From: Dipetalonema caudispina | Taxonomy: Eukaryota > Nematoda > Chromadorea > Rhabditida > Onchocercidae | DNA length: 64,000 nucleotides | Direction of reading: 5' to 3' | NCBI GenBank assembly: GCA_013365325.1 | Contig: JABVXV010000141.1 | Location: 1-64,000, forward strand | Shown: positions 36,701 to 50,000 of the stretch, in pieces | Layout of the letters: each line of letters starts with the position of its first letter | Numbering within the stretch: position 1 is the stretch's first letter | Translations under genes and position numbers: made by a program | Notes under the pieces: model-generated | Databases searched by the model: none | What the model was told of the DNA's origin: nothing | What the model saw: the letters and a program-made list of their open reading frames with translations, nothing else

Positions 36701-36809
36701 TTGATGGGCTCACATCATCGTTATCAGCGGCATTACTATCATGACTTCGTTTATTACGACCACGACCTCGATCATAAGATTTCTTTGAGCCAGTCTGCAC
36801 TCTGGACAT
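33747..36809 (-). CDS. TSNAX: Translin-associated factor X (Trax), C3PO subunit
   Basis: In other animals Trax pairs with translin in C3PO, the endoribonuclease that trims RNAi passenger strands and tRNA fragments. Trax carries the active site. Seven exons: 36809-36644, 36266-36141, 35481-35353, 35030 to about 34945, 34761 or 34759 to 34634, 34300-34157, 33833-33747. About 290 residues, the usual length. The start is basic ([13 protein letters not shown], nuclear-signal-like). Then come [29 protein letters not shown] (two Glu at the known catalytic positions), [14 protein letters not shown] (Asp and Glu of the other catalytic segment), YEFLGN and [14 protein letters not shown]. The catalytic acids are all present. 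The exon 4/5 join is the one unresolved place: extending exon 4 through [10 protein letters not shown] leaves a one-base phase mismatch, so a shorter exon 4 (ending 34945 or 34971) is needed. An in-frame upstream Met exists at 36893. Confidence 0.88.
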
Positions 36810-37523
36810 CTTTGTGAGTTTTAAGGCTCCAAAAAAAGTAAGCATCATTAAGTTACATGTACATTTTAAGGACCTTACCATTTGTTTCCACAAACTCGTC
36901 TATACCCTTACATTAAAATCCAAATTTCGAAACTAGCTGCACTAAGTCAATCTTGTTTGTCTACAACATTAATGTCTTCAGCAAAATTCAGCTCATAACA
37001 AAATATTAATCTTGATTTCAATATGTAAACGTGTACCCATCTAACATAAAATCAAAAATCAGTGTCGAAGAATTTATTATATAAAATATAGGAAATAAGC
37101 AATATTCACCACACTCCTTCGGAGAACCGAATTTAACAAGATTGAATAACAGCTAAAACTTTTAACAAATTGTTCAAAAATAATCAAAAAACCAATATAC
37201 TTTCGCAGCTTTAGCAAAAATGGCACAAATTCTGAATTCCAATTTAACTTCCTTATTTAGAAGCATTGGTTAGGTAAGTCATCCCGCTAACAATAGATTG
37301 TCCCTTTTTTCATCTACCCGAAAAAAGACTCACCACTTCAGTCTTTTTTACTCTCCAACTCGTTCTCTTTAGTCCCTAATCACCTGAACTTTCTGATTCA
37401 AACAAATAATTCATTGAAATTTCAATTCGCTAACTTCTGTTAAAGCTGTGAAACTTTATAAATTTAAATTCATGAACCAGAACGGAAAAGCTATAGCAAT
37501 TCAAAAAAATAATTCACTGAATT
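36810..37523. other. Spacer between CCDC86 and Trax genes (both -)
   Basis: About 0.7 kb, AT-rich. No gene seen. It contains the CCDC86 3' UTR and the Trax promoter or, if the two are co-transcribed, an intercistronic region. Confidence 0.4.
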
Positions 37524-38557
37524 TTAAGTTGTATCACGCTTCTCGATTCTCCTCAACTGCTTCTTTTTCGTTTTCTTTAACTTTTGCGTATTCCTAATAA
37601 CTTGGACGATTTCCGCTTTCCTTTCATTTTCCTTTTGCCTCCTTTCATGCTCTTTTCGAGCTTCTATTTTAGCCTGAATCAAGAAGCAACTGACCAAATA
37701 ATTAGAAAAAAAATCATTAATTACAGTTGATATTCTGGAAAATGTTGTATCCTACTCAAGGAATTTGTTTGCTTCAAAACTTAAACCAGTTAAATTGAAC
37801 TTGATAACTAAACGGTAATTAAACGTTGTAAACTTCATTTTCACTTATCAATATAAAAACCGTTACCATAATGACAAAAACATCTTAGAACTTAATCATA
37901 AAATACAAAAGTGGTTCTTTCAATGTACCTTTCCAACTGCAAAAACAAGAAAATATCACCAGTAGTAAAAATGAAATGAGAATTTGTAAAAACTAAGACT
38001 GCGTATTCACTCACCGCTTTCTTGGCAGCTAGCTTATTGCGTACTTCTTGCTGTATCTTTTTAGCATTTTCCAGCTCTGCCTTTGCACGCATCTTATGTT
38101 CCCATGAGGATTTCAGCGGTTTTACTTTTACAACGGCGGATGACCTAGAATTAATATGTCCAAGTTCAAAGTTGTGCAGTGAAATTTAATAATTCACTCT
38201 GCAAGCATTGATGTAATGAGTATCTATTATGATGAAATGAACATCTAAATGTTCTAATTTATTCCCGAGTGATTCTATTTTACAAGTTAAGCAAACCTTA
38301 GAAGACCTCTTCAGAAATATCTCAACTTCCTTAGAAATCCGTGAAGTTCACGCTTTTATTCAAGAAAAATCGCACCTTTCTTTCCGAACCGATTTCCACC
38401 ATCGACCTGATTTAGGTTTACGCAACACAGCCTTACTGCAAACATTATCTGTAGAAGTAGCACCATCACAAGCATCACCTACTTCCATAATGATATCAGT
38501 TGTAAGTTCGCTCGCTGATGTACTCACGTAAGACACATCACCTATTTCTTGCGTCAT
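37524..38557 (-). CDS. CCDC86: CCDC86/Cgr1-family nucleolar protein
   Basis: Three exons, 38557-38376, 38144-38015 and 37673-37524, giving 153 residues with all phases closed. The N-terminal third is acidic and Ser/Thr-rich. The family hallmarks follow: [17 protein letters not shown], then [18 protein letters not shown], a long basic coiled helix ([20 protein letters not shown]) and the signature end [20 protein letters not shown]. Yeast Cgr1 acts in 60S ribosome assembly and human CCDC86 is nucleolar and chromosome-associated. The same role here is inferred. A 3' splice site (CTATCTTCAG) lies eight bases before the ATG, fitting spliced-leader addition. Intron 2 contains an 8-base exon-like word at 37936-37929 that is skipped in this model because including it causes a stop. 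Confidence 0.88.
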
Positions 38558-38689
38558 ATTCAATCCTGAAGATAGCAAAAGTCATTGTTAGAGAGGAAAT
38601 AATCATTAGGCAAAATATATCATGGAAAAAGTTTATTTTACTGACAACGGGTTCCCAAAAAAAGAGCGCAAAATGACATAACTCATACC

Positions 38690-38862
38690 AATTTTTTAAT
38701 CGAAAGAGTTAGATCACGATGTTACAATTCAATTATCTTATGTGAAATGATATTTAGATGAAATGCAAGAATTGGATATGGTAATAAAATTAATCCTATT
38801 TCAATATTCAATTCTTACACTAAATCGTAACATCATAATCTAACTCTTTTGACGAAAAAATT
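38690..38862. repeat. Palindromic MITE-like element
   Basis: The arms 38690-38725 and 38827-38862 are about 36 bases each and largely complementary (AAGAGTTAGATCACGATGTT against AACATCATAATCTAACTCTT). About 100 bp of AT-rich sequence lies between them. It sits in the 0.8-kb gap between head-to-head CCDC86 and OSCP. Confidence 0.75.
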
Positions 38863-39393
38863 AAATTTCAAACCTCAAGAAGAAAATGGTACAAGAAACT
38901 AACGTATTCCATTTCACAAAATGGTCATAATGGGCCATATATAACGGACTGCGTTAAAATCGATTCATTACACTGTATGTTCGTCTCGTTTGATGAGAAG
39001 AATGGTGGAGAGAAGTATGGTACCATCGAGAAAGTATGTGGAAGGGTTATATAGGTACAAAGAAATTGTATGTTGAAAGAAGAGACGACAAGGATAGCTA
39101 AGATTTGCGAGATAGGATGTAGTGAGGGATTGAGAGAATTGATAAGATTCTGCATTTTTGGATGTTAATCATATTGAGAGGAGCAAGAAATAGTGTAGTG
39201 ATAAGTTTGAATAAGTGATGAAAATTGTGAAGCATTAGAGATATTAGTGTTCTTAGAGGTTAATTTGTTGTATTTGTTAAAAATGTGATTGTTGGATAAA
39301 TAAGTTATTTGAGTTGAAAAAGATTCGGATGATAATTGTTCTTGCAAATTTTTGCTTGTTAGTTAACTATCCGATATATTATTTGCAGCGAGA

Positions 39394-42300
39394 ATGAGTT
39401 TGAGTCTGCATATGTTTCGCAGATGTATGTCGTTGAGTGCTGTTGTTCGAGCAACAGAACAGACTATAAGGTCACCTATTCAGGTAATAATTTCAGTTTT
39501 TCAAATTTGAATTAGATAAAATGTAAACTGAAATAGTATTTCTTAGCATCCATCTCGTATTTATTGATGTTTTTTTTTTTTGAATCTGATTGATATTTTT
39601 ATTGAATTAGGCATAGATTTTATCACTTTTTGATGATTAGTATATTTGTTAATAACGTTTTTTGAACTTGTTGACATATTTTACGATTGAATATTACACT
39701 TTCTTTCTTAAAGAATAAGTGTTTGTGAATTATCATACGTTGAAATGTGGCAAACTGTTGTCAGTCAGCTATAAAACGCATTTTAAACTTATTTCATCCT
39801 CGTTTATTATATGTCAAATAGCTGTGGAAAACGTCCCGATTTTGTTACAAGCTTAATATACTCGCGTTAGATTGTTGTGTAGACTTAGAGTTTTGCTTAC
39901 CGGAAGTTATTGTCAGATACGTCGCTGGCTTTGAAATCTGACTTACATCATTCTTTTCTATATTTATCCGTGCTTAATCGCTTCGTAAAAATGAAGTAAC
40001 TTTCAGGTGCATGGAGTAGAAGGACGATATGCAGTGGCATTATATTCGGCGGCGGTGAAAGACAAAAATATTGATGCAGTCGATAAGGATCTCAAATCGT
40101 TACAAAATGTTTACCAAACTAATATTAAATTTAAGGTATGTTAGAAGAAATGAAATTTTCATCTCACTTTTAGCCTTTGAAAAAAAAAAAATTGAAAAAC
40201 TGAAAAGTATCGTCGATCTGTTTACTGAAATTTGACGGAATAAATAACACGCGTTTTCTTGCGATCATTTCACGTAACATTTCAATTCAATTCATTAAAA
40301 ATATGCGCTTCATATTGTACGCATATGTACGTTGGGGTTTTTCTAGAAGCTACATCAAGTTTACTTTGTTATTCATTGTTTACGTAAGTTATCGCTGAAC
40401 CGGAACTATTTTTAGAATTTTGTACTAGATCCTGCATTAGCACCGTTATCTAAAGTGAATACTATGAAGGGTCTTGCCAAAGATCTAAATGTAAGCAAGG
40501 AAACGCTCAATTTTCTGGGTTAGTAAATTTACTTTATTTTATATAGATTTATTTAGGTTTGTCTCTACGTTTGCATAAATTATCATGTTTAAAGATATTT
40601 GCTTAGACAACGATTAATAAATGGTTTGAATATTTTGAATAAACTGTTTGATCGTTAATTACTTATTAGTTATGTATATAAACATACATACAATCTGTGC
40701 ATTAGAAAATTATGATGAAATTTTTAATGAAATGATCAAAAATTCCGTCTAGAAATCGAGGTATGCGTATTTGTTAATTTAATTACCGACAAATTAAGAA
40801 AAATAAGCATTTGTTATATTAGTTGGTTTTATTTTGCTTCTGAGCTACTTCGTGCATCATCTTACGTTCTCGTTCGGCCTTTTTCGCATGCTCATAAACG
40901 TTTCCATAATGCATTTGGTACCACTGAAAAAGCTTGGAAAGTTTGGAGTAATTGTCATATAGAATTCAAGGAATTTTTCGAGAAAGAAAGCTCGAGATGG
41001 AAACTGAAAAACCCGGAATTTGATGGAATTAATCAGGAATTTGAGAAAATTTTGAGAGATTTAAAGCTCGTCAATTTGCTTGCCAATAAATCGTAACATG
41101 CGATTTAAGAATGCATTTTGTCCAATAACAAAAGAAGGTTTTCTTATCTAAGGATACTGGTTCTTTAGATTGTTAGAACTCTGCAATATGTGAAGCCCAA
41201 AGATTTGTGACTTTCAGTGATAGGGGTTGGCTCGAGTTAATTACCAACTCTTTGCATTTCTTCATCTTTTTCATTTCGAAATAGTTCGGCTAGCACTGAT
41301 TTCCTTTCTTCTGAAGTGATTTTTAATTGTATCCATGTGTTCCAATGATTAATTCTTACTTATTCTTACTGTATTCTTACTTGTTATGTATAAGCCTATT
41401 TATGGAACTCAATTAGTGTACTCATGAGACTATAATTTGTCATTGAAACAGCATGCCTGGATTAATAATATGGCATAATCTGAAAGCAAATTATGAGGGT
41501 TGTCAAAAGATGACTAGAAGTTATTAAGGAGATAATTACTTAGTTGCAATTGATCAAAAAACTCTACCTGTTATGTTACCGGGAGTTAAATCATGAGAGA
41601 CAGGTGGCAGATTGAAGTCGAATTGTTTTGATGTTTCTAGGATATTTTTCTCATCAAAATAGATTTGCTTAAAGATTATCTGTAGATTAAATAACGAATA
41701 CAGTGTTTTTATCTTATCTCGTTTAAGTGGTATCAAACCGTGGTATTTTTGAGAGAGAAGTCGTTAACATTTTTTAAACCTTTTGACCGAAATTTTCTTT
41801 TAAAATTTGTATTTAAAATGCCGGTACGTTCAGCATATTTTTGGAAGAAGTTTTAAGGGAGGTAAATGAGGGAAGTAAAGTTCTAGTTCAGTGAAAGTCG
41901 AGGCTTAGATCATACGTAATTACCTCTTTGCGCGTCAATTTCATACCATGCAAATTGAACCATTCGTAAACAAGGGAACTCTGTAGACAAGCTACTAGAC
42001 CTGAAATTTACTAAATAGAATCATATTTTTGAATTTAAGTTATTGGTTCCAGTTAATGTGATAAATTTGATTCAAAGTTATTGAAAGGGAGTTGGTGGAA
42101 GTGCCGGAATTGTAATATAAAAGTATGAACCTGAAAGTACAGTTGGCCATGATTTGTGACTTAAAAGATACATATTGAAGCTGTTCATCAATCCAAATGC
42201 AGCAATAGCAACTAGGCTTGGATTATAATTAGTGGTGCAGAATGTTGTTTCTGATTGTTCTGATTCGCCTAAAGTTGAATCATAACACAGTTCATTTCGC

Positions 42301-43866
42301 TGCACGGATTTTTCACTACTTCTATTATTGGATTTTCCCGTACCCTGCGTTATGAGCCCAAATTAAAGCTATTATTAAACAGAGCTAATTAGCAATATTT
42401 TGAGCTATATGTCATGGAAAAGTTCATGAAGAGGGAGATGTAATATGAGTTGTACATATCATACGAAAACCTACTTGCTTCCATTACTTTCAAAAATGCC
42501 TTCAAATCATCTTCCGATGAAGTAGAGGACGTCATCTGAAAGTAAATTTTTAAAAAATTTTTCCATAAATTTCTAGAGACAATTATTTTGTTCATTGTCA
42601 AAATTCAATTAAAAAAAAGTGAAAATTCATTTAATGGTAACCACGATATATCTGGAAATATACGGGGGATCAGTTGAAGAACTAACTGAATACATAAAGC
42701 TATAAAGAGACTCAAGATAACCAACCGCAGCTTGTGGAAGAAATGAATCATTTTCGAAATCAGTAAACCTTTTAAAGGGCGCCATCTATAATCGCTGTTA
42801 CAAAGTACTGCAGCTTGAAACTTTGATGCAACAAATTTCTGTATTATTTACTTCACCAATATTTCTAGTGCTTTAAAACTGAAAAACTTTTTTGGAAAAT
42901 GTTCATGCCAGTCTTCATTCTAATGACGTTCTTTTGCACAATTAATTTACTTGACTTTCATTTTGAAACTTTATAACTTCTATAATTTAGTTATGCGCGA
43001 GTGTAGTTATAATATTGAATTCGTAAATTGTCACTAAGCCAACGGAAGGAGAGTGGAAGGAAAAAGTTTTAACCTTCTAAATTCCAAATTCTTTGGCAAG
43101 TTGGAATTCCCGTGGCTTAAGTGTCATCTTTGTTGTGAATTGAGTTTTTGAAATCGCGATAACAAATATCTTGACTTTAATTTTTTCTATTTCTGTTCCA
43201 ACATTCATGTATCGTCTTAAATATCTTTTTGTTTTCGGATTATACAGTTGTTTGTTTCTAGTGTTACTGGCGGAAAATGGACGACTAAATCTCCTTGAAG
43301 AGATTATAAAATTGTTCGATTCGATCATGCGAGCGCACCGCGGTGAATTGGTCGTTGAAGTAATTACTTCTGAGGTAAGTGAGGCTGTTTGTGGTATTTT
43401 CTTTTTTTGAAGACAAAAATGAATGCTAATATCCTTTTTTTTGGACATGGAAAGAAAAATTAAACGTGATTTGTAAAGAACTAGGAAGTTTTAATACCAT
43501 CATCAGATAGTATGCTCATCGTTCTAATCAAGAAATAATATTCTTGAAGTTGACTAGCTTCGATATCAAATGAAGTGAGCACCCGTTCTTGTCACGGTCT
43601 AGATTTGAAATTAAATTTCAAAATTTCGGTCAAATGAAAATATGATGAATCCATTTCATTTCCAGCAACTCAGTAAGAAACACGAAGCGGCACTGAGGGA
43701 AGCGTTGAACAAATTTGCAAAGCCTGGACAGAATTTGCAAATTCAAATGACCGTGAAACCGAGTATCCTTGGTGGTATGATGGTGAGTATCGGCGACAAG
43801 TTTATTGACATGAGTATAAGCTCACAGTTCAAAAAATTCGAGGATATTTTGCGGAGCGCTGCTTAA
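39394..43866 (+). CDS. atp-3: Mitochondrial ATP synthase subunit O (OSCP)
   Basis: OSCP sits on top of F1 and ties it to the peripheral stalk of ATP synthase in the inner mitochondrial membrane. Five exons: 39394-39483, 40007-40135, 40416-40518, 43262-43374 and 43666-43866. All phases close, giving 211 residues, the normal family length. Exon 1 is a mitochondrial presequence ([19 protein letters not shown]). The family follows with [46 protein letters not shown] and the C-terminal signature [20 protein letters not shown] 3' splice site (TATTTGCAG) lies five bases before the ATG, fitting trans-splicing. AATAAA near 43944 marks the 3' end. Intron 3 (40519-43261) is far longer than the others because a gene on the other strand lies within it. 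Confidence 0.96.
40819..42535 (-). CDS. Membrane protein of unknown family, nested in OSCP intron 3
   Basis: Six exons on the minus strand: 42535-42488, 42344-42131, 42000-41924, 41679-41568, 41358-41249, 40923-40819. All phases close, giving 221 residues. An acceptor (TTTACTTTCAG) abuts the ATG, fitting trans-splicing. The N-terminal 60 residues are polar ([14 protein letters not shown]). Two hydrophobic spans follow ([20 protein letters not shown] and [18 protein letters not shown], about residues 59-95). After them come [49 protein letters not shown] and a charged helical end, [21 protein letters not shown] do not recognise the family. The pattern suits a small two-span organelle membrane protein, but that is inference. 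The exon 5 acceptor lies in a TAAGAATA repeat and is weak, and the exon 1 donor could vary. Confidence 0.72.
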
Positions 43867-46800
43867 ATCCGAATATTTAGAAATGTTTAGTTACTTTTTT
43901 ATGCCTAGCCATTTTTCTTGTGATCCAGGTTTATGCCTTTTAAATAAAATATACTAGTATTGTTCGCCACTACAACAATATGATATTTCCTATTGTAGAG
44001 TATGCATGTTATAAGATATTACTGGAGCACTGAGTAATTTTTTTACTGCTTTACAATGCTAAAGGGTATTAATGGTTGCTTTTTTTGCTAGAAGTTTTAA
44101 AACCTCATCAGGTTAGTTACCTGCTATATGAAATCTTACGATATGCTCTGACATTTTTGGAGATGCAAGATGATAGCGGATGAACATTACCGACCGTTGC
44201 TTAAGTCTCCATGCATCGCTTGTGTTATGAAAATTATTGGGATTTTAAAAAAAAAAGACAAAGCGAAATTTTGGCGAAGCTCTGGCTTTACTCTAAATGG
44301 CAGCTGGATCGAATTTATATAGTTATGTAAAACAGTAGGTTATTTGAACCGCTGAGCAATGGAATGAATGTTAGTTGTCAAAGTTTTTAACCGATTTAAA
44401 TTTTGAATGGTTTGGTAATTGCTGTTAGAATCATCGAAATTATCAATTTTGTGGTTATATTGAATTTTTACCAGAACGCTTAAATATCTTTGAATTTAAG
44501 AAAGAGTCGAATAATACTTCTTGAAAGCATAACCTTGAGAGACACTGCACTTATATTTATGTACGATGAGTAATTAATTCATGGCAGCATTGTTATGCTA
44601 ATTTGACTTGAAATATACCATTGATGGAAATAAGATATGGTTAGAAATTACTTTACATCGGTGTGGTAGAATTTTACAATGTGCAATTTGAAGATTCTGG
44701 CTAAGATATTGCTGTAGTATTCTATGATTAGTATTCTATGATTAATTTCTAGGACATAATTCTTTCCCAAATTGTTACTTGCATGATATTCAAGTTGTTA
44801 GTATTGTTTTTAACAACTTTAATAGGTAAAATTTTATCATCCAATTATGGTAATTACCAAATTTAGATAATTTTGCATGAAAAGTTATTTTATCACATCA
44901 TAAGGTTATTTATTCAAGTTTAGAATCGGTATATAGTTTCAGTTTACGGAAAAAAGTATGATTTGGGAATTTGAAAAAAGAAAAGTGTCAACGTTTGATG
45001 AAAAATTATCAATATGTTGGAAAATGAGATCAATCAACCGATTAAGATGCATTCATGCGTCACAATTTAAGATATTGAAATTTCACATGCCACTTCACTT
45101 CATTTATCCAAAATTTCAGCAGTTTAGTATCGTTAAAATACTTCCGGAAATGTTGAATTTTTTTTACTTATCGTTCAAAGTTCATTTATATACTATGGTA
45201 ATAACTGCTGAAAAAAATGAAATCCATATAGGACAAGTGTAGGAAAGTTCCTTCCTGTTATTTATATTATTACAATTGTACATTCCGTTTTCTGGATATT
45301 CCATGAATTTCATTATTATATTACTTAGACTTAAGATTCGTTGAACGATAGACATAAGTAATTCAGTTATGAAAGTTACTGGAAATGAATGTACCTAAGT
45401 TGTTTTATGCAAAGGATTTACCTTTTTTGGTGAATTGATAGTTTTAGTTTTCATTATCAGTTTAAAAATAATTTTATTTACTTGGAACAATTAAATCTAA
45501 TCCACAAACAAAAAAAAATAGGAGTGTTATTTGCAAGAATTCTAACTTTTCCCAATATTTTACCCATCGTTTATCTTTCATCATTAATAAATCAGAACCA
45601 TTCAATTCTCATCAATCTTCAATTACTTATCATTGAATATAATCAATGCTAAAAATTCCCTCCTTTATATCTTTTTCTCATATTTATTTCACCATAATTC
45701 CGTTTACTTATACATATTTTCAATTGTAATTGTCCAATTTGATCATCATAATGAATAAATCAGATTAGCTTTCATTTTGGATATTTTCACTTGGGATAAT
45801 TGGTATAACAAATAATATGCTTTGTAATTAGTGCTTAAAACATCTGGAAATTAAATATGTAATGGGAATGAGAGCAATTTTCACAGGCTAATAAATCGAT
45901 ACATTACCGATCTTAATTATTTACTGGAAAATTCCCATAATTATAACTCATCCTGCTTAATTCCACTAGTGTTGTTGAGAAGACACATGGCAATCATAAA
46001 TCAGTTTTTATTGCAGTTTAATTTTCTGATAATATTCTAATAATGAAATGAGATTAAATTGATTTAAGCTTAAGTTGAATACTATCCTTTGATTTATTAT
46101 TTCGTAATGTTTCATCTAAATTTACTCCATTCAATTTATTTACTTACTTAAATTACATTAATGCCATAGAATTAGCATGAAAAAAAGAATAAATTAATGC
46201 TAAATTTTGAGATATGATTATAAGTTATTTGTATTTTTTATGCATTTCTATCCATGATACTTGTCATCATTACCCTCTTTTTCACAATATATTTTATGTG
46301 TAACTCAAAGGATTAATATTCCTTTGATGTTTTACTTTAGTGAAAAAATGCTCCCAATAATTTGCCATTTCTAAAACAACATTATTTGAAACATTTTGTT
46401 CATGTTGTTGATTGATTGAAAAAATAAGTAAATAAATATAATTTACTAAGCAAATTAGTCGAAAAATAAACACTTTTATTTAGCAAGTTTTTTTTATTAA
46501 ATAAATTAAACATAATTCTTGACAAAATCCAAACTTCTTTCGCAATTTTATATTCAAATTTCAGTAAAATTTTAAAATTATTATATATAAAATCTAAAAT
46601 AATATATGAAAAAAAAAATATGAACTTATATACAACTCAATGATAACAGTTTAATTCCTGAGAATTATACAAATTTTAATTGTTATCTTTTTTCTTTCCT
46701 ACCCCAAAATTTGTATAAATCTCTTATTCATTCAAAATATTTACACAACATTATTATTATATTATTTACGACAATTACGAAAGATATTAATTTGATTGCG

Positions 46801-47074
46801 ATACATTAAACATACATATATATACATACATACAAATGATGAAGAAATAATATCAATTTGGCACAATATCTACAAAAAAAAAAAAAGGAAAAAAAGTAAC
46901 CATTGACTGAATTAGTTCTTCTAAAACGAAGCAACATTAAATGGAAAGTTCATTTGATGATGACCTTTGAACTTGAACATTTTGATCATCAGAGAGATAG
47001 GGCAATAATTTTTCTAAACATTCTAGAAGTTAACTTTACGCCAGTCTCCTTGTTCCGAAAGTTAAGCCTATCTG
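43867..47074. other. Convergent intergenic region, OSCP (+) to tetraspan gene (-)
   Basis: The OSCP 3' UTR ends near the AATAAA at 43944. The rest is AT-rich with no supported gene. An open stretch at 44958-45242 (94 codons, +) lacks coding character and splice context. The final 150 bases precede the tetraspan stop and are probably its 3' UTR. Confidence 0.5.
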
Positions 47075-50000
47075 TTAAACCAATGTTGACAGATTACCAT
47101 TTATATAACTTTCTTGGAATTCTTTATCATCGCTAGAGCACCAAACATAAATGCAATGCATGAGGCCTGCAGTACAAACCGCAGTTGATGCAATACCAAA
47201 TGCTGCACCAACACCTCGTGATATAGTTCCAACTCGTCCTGGTAATAGCATCCATTGTAACATGCTACCTGAAAGTAAAACAAATGCTTTTCATTATTAA
47301 CTTAGATTTTACGAGTCAAAACAAAAAAAAAAAAAAAAAAAACCAACCAATCAATCAATATTATTTGCATATTAGATTATAAAAAATCATTTAAAAAAAA
47401 TTATGACAATATGCTTTACTTATCACATTCACCTGTCACAATTTCTTTCGCATTTTTTTTTTCTTTTTTTTTGTTCATTTAAATTTTATTAACAATTAAC
47501 TTACCTATGATGAAGAAAAGGACGGCAAAAAACCATGCTGTATAAACGATACAACGTAGAAAACGTCCACCACTTAAAAATGATAGTACCCTGAAAATGG
47601 AGAAAAAAAAAGCTACGAATTAGTTTGACAAATTTAAGATAAAAAAACTTTAAGTCTAAACTGAAATTAATGATAAAAAATGAAGTGGGAAGAAAAAAAT
47701 AAATAAATAAATGGATTAATTACTTCAAACAAATTGATGAAATTAGAGGGATTTAGTAGTAATGATTAAATTAATAAAGCATATTTAGTTTCATTCCGAC
47801 TCTTCGATTTAGATAGACTATAGTTCTGTTTAATCCTAATTATTGCAATTGTTCGTACCACCAGAAGAAGATCACATAGGGATTGATAAGATCATCTAAG
47901 CTTCTCAAATTTCATTTCATTCTCAATAAAGGATTATTCCACGTTGTAAAGTTTGTTGGTATGATCTCAAATTACATCTTTTTACGATACCTTATTGATA
48001 ACTCATGTTGTGTCCGGAATTATCGAATTGCAACTATTTATTAAGGCAATTTACGATCTCTATTATCGAACTATTGACCGAAAAATTGAGGGAAATGAAG
48101 CGGAAAATTTACAATATCCGTCCTCTGCATATTACTCACTGTTATTCTATATTACCAGGTAAAATTACTGAGACAGAGAAAATTTGGAACATCAAGTCAA
48201 AGGAATTTAAATTCGGGAAATTGCAGGAATATAAACTGGACAGTTAGGAGAACAAATTAAAAATTTCGACATTAAAACCATTCATTCCCTTATATTTTAT
48301 GGTAATAGGTAAAAAGCTGAGTGAGCAAGCTAACTACAAACTAGACGGTGTAAGCAAAGCATTAAACAGATGATGAGTAAGTGAGTAATTAGATAAAAAA
48401 TTATTTAAGTATACAAAAAAAAAAAACTAAAAATAGCAATAGTATCGGGATTTTCTGCAAATTTCCAACATCGAATTGAATGTTATCACAAATTTAATAT
48501 TATCATCAATTGTCACATTGAAGAATACAGCTAAGTTACCTTTTAACAGATGTCGGATTTGTTTTTAGCATTTTCAGGGAGAAAAAAAGTTGCAAAGTGG
48601 ATAAAAGAAAAGTGGAAATTGACGTAGTCACAGCGATCAGCGATAACGAACTGGCTATTTCATACATCGCATTACGTAACATCAATGAACCATCGGATGT
48701 TAAATCGGATGATTCTACTGTAGCCGTTCTCCATTGAATAGAAAGTAAACTCAAGAGTGACGTGAATGCGAAGAGGATTGATACGATGGACATTAGCGCT
48801 AATACCAATAATGAAAATTTAACCTAGAAAAAATAGAAATTTAGATTGATACATTTTTTTGAGTATCGTTTAGATGAAGTTTAATATGAAATTCGAAAAG
48901 AATTTAAATGACTCAGGTAAATTTGAATCAAATATTATATTTTATAATAAATCTCTATGACTCTCTCTTAACAACTACTTGACAAAGTCTAATGTACATC
49001 TTCTTGACCTATATTTGATCATTTACATTCAGATTCAAATGAACTTTGACAAAGATATAAGAACTTTTTTCTACTACATCCCTAAAAAAATATCCTCATG
49101 CTTTTGCTCACTTTTCGGTTCTTCTTTCTGAAAATGAGAAATATGATAAACTTGAAAATTTTCCTCCCCAAACTTCACTAATTTTCAAATTCAAACTAAT
49201 TGGCATAAATTATGAAGTTCAAAATCATAGCAAAGCAAAAATCATATACCCTGGAGACATTTATACGAAGTTGAGCTTGTTGCTTATGTAAATTCGTATC
49301 CGCTTCTAACGGAGGTTTGCGTTGCATTGAATGTATCCGACGACTACAGGGTGATGGTGCAACCTAAAATTGATCGGAGAGGATAACAAGCAGAAATTTG
49401 TGAGCAAGCAAAAAAGGGAAAATAATCGCCTAACTGTACTCGTCTGATACGAAAAGGCAAAGTATGAATTTTATTTAGTCTCAAGAAAAAATCTTTTTCT
49501 TTTTTTTTTTGTTAATAGTAAAAAAATGAAGGATACTGATAGTTACTAGAGATTTAACTATCCATTCATTTCTATAACTTTTATTACATTTGCGGAATTT
49601 TTCAATATTTTATAAAATGTAATTAAGGATGAGAGTGATAAAAAGTTGTTTTGATAAAAGATCAAACATTACAAGGATGACAAAAATTAGGTAGACAAAT
49701 GAAAAATGGATGAAGGGATAAAGCGTGTCAACGAAGAGGAAAAAATGTCATCAATATCTACATATGACAACAAGTTCACACAATTGTTACATGTGTCACC
49801 TTGTCCCTCCCCTTCCAGTCCTAAATCATTTCACTTGCTCACAGTTGAGATAACCCGAACCGATAATGTAAAACTTCACCTTTCTTCTTTCAAATATTTA
49901 AGATAATATCATTTATCGTCATGTCTGTTAACAATACTAACATTTATCACTAAAATAATCTATGTTTTCCCTATTACAATTGAATTAACCTTGTTTATGT

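Noticed and set aside
44958..45242. 94-codon + open frame
   Set aside because: No homology, splice context or compositional shift. Probably chance in a 3-kb gap.
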